Source: a bacterium
GTDB lineage: Bacteria > Bacillota > Clostridia > Christensenellales > CAG-138
Direction: 5' to 3'
DNA length: 5,021 nt
NCBI GenBank assembly: GCA_029218485.1
Contig: JAQXRK010000124.1
Coordinates: 1 to 5,021, forward strand
In this document: positions 1 to 2,990 of the stretch, piece by piece
Position numbering within the stretch: the first letter of the stretch is position 1
Layout of the letters: each line of letters starts with the position of its first letter
Program-made: the position numbers and the translations under genes
The notes under the pieces: model-generated
Told to the model about the DNA's origin: nothing
The model's input: only the letters and a program-made list of their open reading frames with translations
The model's database searches: none

Positions 1-69
1 GCGCTCGCGCGTCGCGTCACACGCGGAGAAATAGCCCTCGATCCGCGTTCTGAGTTCGTTTGCCGTCAT
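1..69 (-). CDS. 5' end of a gene, possibly phage-type terminase small subunit (partial)
   Basis: Only the first 23 codons are visible; the gene runs off the left edge of the window. The start is ATG at 67-69. A strong Shine-Dalgarno GGAGG lies at 79-83 (the surrounding minus-strand sequence reads AAGGGAGGAAACAGCGC), nine bases before the ATG, so the start is well supported. The visible protein contains ELRTRIEGYFSACDATRER. A helix ending in 'EAYFAACDAT'-like sequence is, from memory, typical of the N-terminus of small terminase/DNA-packaging proteins in Firmicutes prophages. Twenty-three residues are too few to assign this with confidence. The gene sits downstream of the regulator's terminator (213-246), so it is probably a separate transcription unit. 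If the assignment is right, a prophage or phage remnant begins at the left edge. It could equally be an unrelated hypothetical protein. The existence of a coding start is more certain than the function. Confidence 0.5.
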   Translation of the reverse strand, partial: MTANELRTRIEGYFSACDATRER

Positions 70-78
70 GCGCTGTTT

Positions 79-83
79 CCTCC
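79..83 (-). promoter_or_regulatory. Ribosome binding site of the left-edge partial gene
   Basis: The minus strand reads GGAGG here, within GGGAGG, nine bases before the ATG at 67-69. It is the main evidence that the short partial reading frame at the left edge is a real gene. Confidence 0.7.
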
Positions 84-103
84 CTTCCCCCGTCTCGCGC
101 AGC

Positions 104-118
104 TTCATCATAGATGAA
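104..118 (-). promoter_or_regulatory. Perfect inverted repeat TTCATC-TAT-GATGAA upstream of the left-edge gene
   Basis: The minus strand has a perfect 6-bp dyad, TTCATC and GATGAA, around a 3-bp centre. It includes a -10-like TATGAT and lies about 35 bp before the ATG at 69. It could be an operator overlapping a promoter. However, no convincing -35 box lies 16-18 bp upstream, so the promoter is uncertain. The T-rich run TTTTTTT just upstream (minus strand) makes the spot locally AT-rich in an otherwise GC-rich region. Confidence 0.3.
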
Positions 119-182
119 AAAAAGCCCCCGCTCCTCCGATAGTTTTTGTCCACATTGGTTTAGGAACGCCTGCCCCCTCCCT

Positions 183-198
183 CGCCGCCCAAGCGGCG
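183..198. repeat. Small GC-rich inverted repeat CGCCGC-CCAA-GCGGCG
   Basis: A perfect 6-bp stem with a four-base loop lies just beyond the regulator's terminator. On the plus strand it is followed by CTTTT (199-203), a weak terminator shape, but no plus-strand gene needs one. On the minus strand it could be a backup hairpin. No firm role can be given. Confidence 0.35.
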
Positions 199-212
199 CT
201 TTTGGGGCATAT

Positions 213-246
213 AAAAAGGGCGGGGTGACATTTCGTCATCCCGCCC
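213..246 (-). terminator. Rho-independent terminator of the BTAD regulator gene
   Basis: On the minus strand a 12-position stem (246-235 pairing with 229-218) closes a five-base loop (GAAAT) with a single A-C mismatch. It is followed by TTTTT (217-213) and then an AT-rich stretch. It starts 17 bases after the regulator's TAA stop at 264-266. On the plus strand no T-run follows the stem, so it acts for minus-strand transcription. Confidence 0.9.
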
Positions 247-263
247 GGGTTGCCGTATTGTGC

Positions 264-1424
264 TTATTTGCCCGCCGGCTGCAATGGCCGCAGCCTGTAG
301 GCGACCAGCGTATGCGCGCTCACGCGCGTCTCGTAATAGGCCTGTCGAACGCGCTCAACCGCAAGCCGCGCCGCCTCAAAGTTCGACTCCGGCAGCAGCG
401 CCACGAGCTGGTTCTCGCTGTAGCGCGACAGCACGTCGCCCCGCCGCAGCTTTGCCCCGGCAATGCGGGTGAGTTGCTGCATCTGCGTCTTGAAGGCGCG
501 CGCATCCAGCGCCTTCTCGCCCTCGGCTTCCACGAGCGTCATCAGGCACAGGAACACCGTCGCCCCCGAGCGCTCCAGCACGCTCTGCTGCAGCCGGTAT
601 ATGCCCGAAAACACCGACCGGTCGCAGAGGTACGCGCCGTTTCGCCCCTCGTGGTCCAGCGTGTCCATGATATGGCCGATATCCTCCTCGGCGCTGTGCT
701 CCGTGCGCACGATCGCCTCATAGAGCGACGGGTTGTCCGTGCCCCGCACGCGGGTGTCGGTCTCCCCGGCGCTGCCGGCCATCTGCCGCGCATAGGCCAG
801 CTCCATCTGCAGCCGCCCGTCAAACCGCTCGATCTCCAGCGCATGGCTGCACAGCGCCACGATCTCGTCGTATGCCCCGTGCGCCTTCCAGTAATCCTTC
901 ATGGCATAGATGCACTCGACATACAGGTCGTGGTAGTACACGCTCCTGGGCACGATCCAGCTCTGCTCTGCGGCCGAGGAGAGCAGCGGCCCGCGATACA
1001 GCTCGACCATGCGGCGCTGCAGCGCCATGCGCCGCTCGTCCAGCACCGGCAGCTCGCGCGCCTCGTTGGCCAGCCGTTCAAACTCATATACATCCACAAG
1101 GCAGTCAGTCGCGGCGTTCCATTGATAGAAACCGCGCGTGGTGATCACGGATTTCTCCAGCGGCTCGATCCCCTCGCTCTCCACCAGCCGGCGGTAGCGG
1201 TGCAGCAGGGTTCTGAGCGCGGTTGCCGGGTTGCGGCTCTCCCGGTCGGTCCAGAGCGCGCCGAGCAGCTCCTCGTGCGGCACCGGCCGGCCGTGCTTCA
1301 AAATCAAATACTCCAAAAAAAGGTCGGTTTTGCGCGATTGCTTCAGGGAAACCAGCGCCGGTTCCCCGTTGAACAGCACCTCAAACCCACCGAACAGATT
1401 GATCTGTACCTGTGCCTGACCCAT
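264..1424 (-). CDS. Winged-helix/BTAD transcriptional regulator with degenerate GGDEF-like C-terminal domain
   Basis: This is a cytoplasmic DNA-binding regulator of 386 residues related to the AfsR/SARP (BTAD) type. Residues 5-100 form an OmpR-like winged helix. It opens with VQINLFGGFEVLFNGEP, has the RKTDLFLEYLILKHGRPVPHE helix pair and the ATALRTLLHRYRRL recognition region, and ends with the TTRGFYQWN wing. Residues 108-250 are helical BTAD/TPR-like (DVYEFERLANEA, ELYRGPLLS, ALEIERFDGRLQ). Residues 262-380 look like a GGDEF fold: GAYLCDRSVFSGIYRLQQ, then RRGDVLSRYSENQLVALLPE where a cyclase would have RyGGDEF. The catalytic GGDEF signature is therefore replaced by SENQL, and cyclase activity is not expected. 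The start at 1424 has GGAGG ten bases upstream; the longer open frame to 1661 has no such site and crosses the M23 terminator. The gene has its own promoter and terminator. The effector and target genes are unknown. Confidence 0.88.
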   Translation of the reverse strand: MGQAQVQINLFGGFEVLFNGEPALVSLKQSRKTDLFLEYLILKHGRPVPHEELLGALWTDRESRNPATALRTLLHRYRRLVESEGIEPLEKSVITTRGFYQWNAATDCLVDVYEFERLANEARELPVLDERRMALQRRMVELYRGPLLSSAAEQSWIVPRSVYYHDLYVECIYAMKDYWKAHGAYDEIVALCSHALEIERFDGRLQMELAYARQMAGSAGETDTRVRGTDNPSLYEAIVRTEHSAEEDIGHIMDTLDHEGRNGAYLCDRSVFSGIYRLQQSVLERSGATVFLCLMTLVEAEGEKALDARAFKTQMQQLTRIAGAKLRRGDVLSRYSENQLVALLPESNFEAARLAVERVRQAYYETRVSAHTLVAYRLRPLQPAGK

Positions 1425-1434
1425 TTGGTTTTTT

Positions 1435-1439
1435 CCTCC
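1435..1439 (-). promoter_or_regulatory. Ribosome binding site that fixes the regulator's start
   Basis: The minus strand reads GGAGG, then ten bases (AAAAAACCAA), then ATG at 1424. The next in-frame upstream ATG, at 1469, lacks such a site and would lie almost at the predicted transcript start. The 1424 start is therefore preferred. Confidence 0.8.
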
Positions 1440-1471
1440 ATCCCATATCGTCACAGCAGAATGCGACATCC

Positions 1472-1492
1472 ATATACCCAGTATTAGTATAT
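1472..1492. promoter_or_regulatory. Dyad ATATAC-N9-GTATAT over the -10 and start site
   Basis: A perfect 6-bp inverted repeat with a 9-bp spacer covers the -10 box and the predicted transcript start of the regulator gene. The position and the 15-bp centre-to-centre geometry suit an operator for a dimeric repressor. AT-rich promoter DNA can also give such symmetry by chance. Confidence 0.35.
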
Positions 1493-1514
1493 CGCACCGC
1501 CATGCAATATGCAA
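1486..1514 (-). promoter_or_regulatory. Sigma-A-like promoter of the BTAD regulator gene
   Basis: On the minus strand, TTGCAT (1514-1509) and TATACT (1491-1486) are separated by 17 bp, close to the housekeeping consensus TTGACA-N17-TATAAT. The expected transcript start is near 1479, giving a leader of about 55 bases before the ATG at 1424. The promoter lies downstream of the M23 terminator (1553-1582), which supports independent transcription. The region is clearly AT-rich compared with its surroundings. Confidence 0.65.
1501..1514 (-). repeat. Adjacent heptamer direct repeats TTGCATA/TTGCATG at the -35 region
   Basis: Two heptamers sharing TTGCAT follow one another directly on the minus strand, with the first forming the -35 box. 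Direct heptamer repeats near -35 are the usual binding sites of SARP and OmpR-type winged-helix proteins. In those the repeat period is normally about 11 bp, whereas here it is 7. Autoregulation is possible but unproven. Confidence 0.4.
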
Positions 1515-1547
1515 TGGCGCTTTCCGCCGGTGCGCAGAAAAATCGGC

Positions 1548-1582
1548 AAAAAAGGACGGCGGCTTCCGCCAGCCGCCGCCCT
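1548..1582 (-). terminator. Rho-independent terminator of the M23 peptidase gene
   Basis: The minus strand has a 12-bp stem (1582-1571 with 1564-1553) containing one G-U pair and a six-base loop. TTTTTT (1553-1548) follows. It lies about 90 bases after the M23 stop codon and upstream of the regulator's promoter. It therefore separates the wall genes from the regulator. Confidence 0.9.
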
Positions 1583-1620
1583 GGTCCCGTCCGGGATACC
1601 CCCCGTTTCCGATAGATAAC

Positions 1621-1647
1621 GGCGCCCGCATCCATCGTGCAGGCGCC
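1621..1647 (-). repeat. Hairpin in the M23 3' untranslated region
   Basis: On the minus strand, GGCGCCTGCA (1647-1638) pairs with TGCGGGCGCC (1630-1621) around a seven-base loop. The stem is fully paired with one U-G pair. On the plus strand the same position is a C-A mismatch, which suggests the structure matters in the minus-strand RNA. No T-run follows, so it is not a terminator alone. It may protect the transcript's 3' end or precede the terminator at 1548-1582. Confidence 0.5.
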
Positions 1648-1670
1648 GCCGATCCGGCCATATTTTATGC

Positions 1671-2801
1671 TTACAGATAGGGCACCGGGTTGTGCGGCAC
1701 GCCGTCGATGAGCAGCTCGTAATGCAGGTGCGGCTTTCCCGCCGTCGCATCGTCCAGCGGCGCAAGCACGGCGATCTTCTCGCCCCGAAACACGCGCTGG
1801 TTCAGCTCGACCTGCACATCCTCGCAGTGCGTCAGCCGCGACACAAAGCCGCCGCCGTGGTCGATATCGATCACAAAGCCGTACTCGCCCCGTTCGCCGC
1901 AATAGACGACGAGCCCCTCCTCCGGCGCAAGGATCTCCGTGCCCTCGCGCGCCTGGTAGTCGATGCCCCAGTGCATGCGGTTCTCCCGGGTGCCGAAATA
2001 GGAGCTGATGCGCACGCCCTTGACCGGCGCGGTGAAGTCCAGCCCCTCCGCCTCGCGGCCGGGCTCGCCCTCCGCGTTGCCCGGCTCCTTCGCCGGCTCC
2101 TTGGAAACGTAGATCCCCCGGCGCACGATCGTCGCGCGCGCCTCGATCTGCGTCTCGCTCACCGGATCGCTGCCGGTCACAACCTCGCCGGCGCGGTATG
2201 TCAGCATCGTCGTCGTCGCCACGCGCGCCGCCGTGCCCAGCTGCGATACGATGCGACTGCCCGCCGCCAGCGCCGGGTCGTCGCGCGTCTGCACCTCGGC
2301 GGCCGGCGCCGTCTGCATCTCCCGTCGCTCCGTCTCGAGCAGCACCGGAACGAGCGACGGATCGTCCAGCAGCGTTTGGAGCGCCTGCGCGCTCTCGCTC
2401 AGCGGCAGGGTGCCCGTCGCATCCACGATCAGCAGCTCGCAGTCGAATGCCGCCCGGAGCGTCTTTTCCGTCCCGGTTTCGATCATGCTCTTGCCCAAAT
2501 AGTCCAGCAGCAGCGCCTCCGCCTCCGCCTTGGAGCCGAGCGCCATCAGGGGCTTGCGGTCGCACCAGATCTCCACCGCGCCCTCCGGCAGCGCGTACGG
2601 CTCCGGCGTGGGTACGGGCGTCGGCTCGAGCTGCAGAATCTCCGTCTCGAGCTGCTTGAGCTCCACCGTGCCGCCCGCCTCTCCGGCCGCGGCGTCCGCG
2701 TCCGGGCGTCTCTGCTGTGCAAACACCGCATAAACGCATGCGCCGGTCAGCAGAACGGCGGTCGCCAGCAGGGCAATCATGGTTATTCCGGGCTTTTTCA
2801 T
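1671..2801 (-). CDS. Membrane-anchored M23 (LytM-type) metallopeptidase, SpoIIQ-like by context
   Basis: The 376-residue protein is a predicted zinc endopeptidase acting on peptide cross-links of peptidoglycan outside the membrane. Residues 1-30 are an N-terminal anchor: MKKPG, then a hydrophobic stretch ending AVFAQQRR. A cysteine at 22 follows LLTGA but is not in a good lipobox. Residues 50-70 are a Pro-rich stalk (LEPTPVPTPEP). Residues 75-230 are an unassigned extracytoplasmic region beginning VEIWCDRKPLMALGSKAEAE. Residues 255-376 are the M23 domain. The ligands H277 and D281 (HWGID), H325 (THC) and H358/H360 (KPHLHYEL) are all present, so it should be active. The start at 2801 has GAGGA six bases upstream and puts the anchor at the very N-terminus. 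An alternative ATG at 2912 would add 37 Arg-rich residues with rare codons and is less likely. The gene follows the SpoIID-like gene in the same direction, as spoIIQ commonly follows spoIID, but general wall remodelling is an equal alternative. Confidence 0.88.
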   Translation of the reverse strand: MKKPGITMIALLATAVLLTGACVYAVFAQQRRPDADAAAGEAGGTVELKQLETEILQLEPTPVPTPEPYALPEGAVEIWCDRKPLMALGSKAEAEALLLDYLGKSMIETGTEKTLRAAFDCELLIVDATGTLPLSESAQALQTLLDDPSLVPVLLETERREMQTAPAAEVQTRDDPALAAGSRIVSQLGTAARVATTTMLTYRAGEVVTGSDPVSETQIEARATIVRRGIYVSKEPAKEPGNAEGEPGREAEGLDFTAPVKGVRISSYFGTRENRMHWGIDYQAREGTEILAPEEGLVVYCGERGEYGFVIDIDHGGGFVSRLTHCEDVQVELNQRVFRGEKIAVLAPLDDATAGKPHLHYELLIDGVPHNPVPYL

Positions 2802-2844
2802 GCGCGTTCCTCGTGCTCCGCCGTGCGAAGCCCTCCTCCTCAAA

Positions 2845-2922
2845 ATGCCGCCTCCGTGCTCGGGCGGCGGCGCCCGGCAGCGTGTCGCTGCCCGTTTTAT
2901 AAACAGGGGCATGCCGCCTCCG
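2845..2922. repeat. Two copies of direct repeat ATGCCGCCTCCG
   Basis: The 12-bp sequence ATGCCGCCTCCG occurs at 2845-2856 and again at 2911-2922 (plus strand), 66 bp apart, on either side of two hairpins in the M23 leader. On the minus strand it reads CGGAGGCGGCAT. The upstream copy ends in the alternative ATG at 2912, so it resembles a ribosome binding site with a short four-base gap. Confidence 0.45.
2896..2901 (-). promoter_or_regulatory. Possible -10 box (TATAAA) of the M23 gene
   Basis: The minus strand reads CTGTTTATAAAACGG here, the only AT-rich patch in the spacer, about 95 bases before the M23 start. No -35-like hexamer is found 16-18 bp upstream (the sequence there is CGCGGA or similar). 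A promoter for an alternative sigma factor cannot be excluded. This is a weak call. Confidence 0.2.
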
Positions 2923-2951
2923 CGTGCGGGAGACGGCGTTGTCCGCCGATC

Positions 2952-2983
2952 CGCCCGCCCTCCCGGGTGCGGGGGAGCGGGCG
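2952..2983 (-). terminator. Strong hairpin after the SpoIID-like gene without a T-run (weak terminator or processing site)
   Basis: Seven bases after the TAG stop (2991-2993), the minus strand folds as CGCCCGC plus TCCC pairing with GGGA plus GCGGGCG, with a two-base bulge and an eight-base loop. The next bases are GGATCGGCGG, so the T-run of an intrinsic terminator is missing. Partial read-through into the M23 gene is plausible. Confidence 0.35.
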
Positions 2984-2990
2984 AGCGCCG

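Larger units (their letters stand above)
2802..2990 (-). other. Hairpin-rich spacer between the SpoIID-like and M23 genes
   Basis: This 189-bp stretch holds no supported gene. Inverted repeats lie at 2952-2983, 2934-2948 (CGGCG-TTGTC-CGCCG), 2876-2892 (GGCAGCG-TGT-CGCTGCC) and 2861-2876 (CGGGCG-GCGG-CGCCCG). It also carries two copies of a 12-bp direct repeat (2845-2856 and 2911-2922) and one AT-rich patch at 2895-2903. It may be an operon spacer with RNA processing or stabilising hairpins, or the untranslated leader of the M23 gene. Confidence 0.5.

Noticed and set aside
114..1487. A 457-codon plus-strand open frame opposite the BTAD regulator
   Set aside because: It is a mirror of the regulator in GC-rich DNA. 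The protein is Arg/His/Leu/Pro-rich with no recognisable domain, it crosses the regulator's promoter and terminator, and its start lacks a good ribosome binding site.
1425..1661. N-terminal extension of the regulator up to an ATG at 1661
   Set aside because: The extra 79 codons cross the M23 terminator and the regulator's own promoter, and the winged helix is complete from the 1424 start, which has a good ribosome binding site.
1381..2739. A 452-codon minus-strand open frame in another phase over the M23 gene
   Set aside because: The translation is Gly/Arg/Ala-rich and low in complexity. It overlaps the M23 gene, which has clear catalytic motifs, and crosses the M23 terminator.
1731..2801. 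The M23 protein as a lipoprotein because of LLTGAC
   Set aside because: The residues before the Cys (Thr-Gly-Ala) do not fit a standard lipobox, and the sequence after the Cys stays hydrophobic (VYAVFA). A transmembrane anchor fits better.
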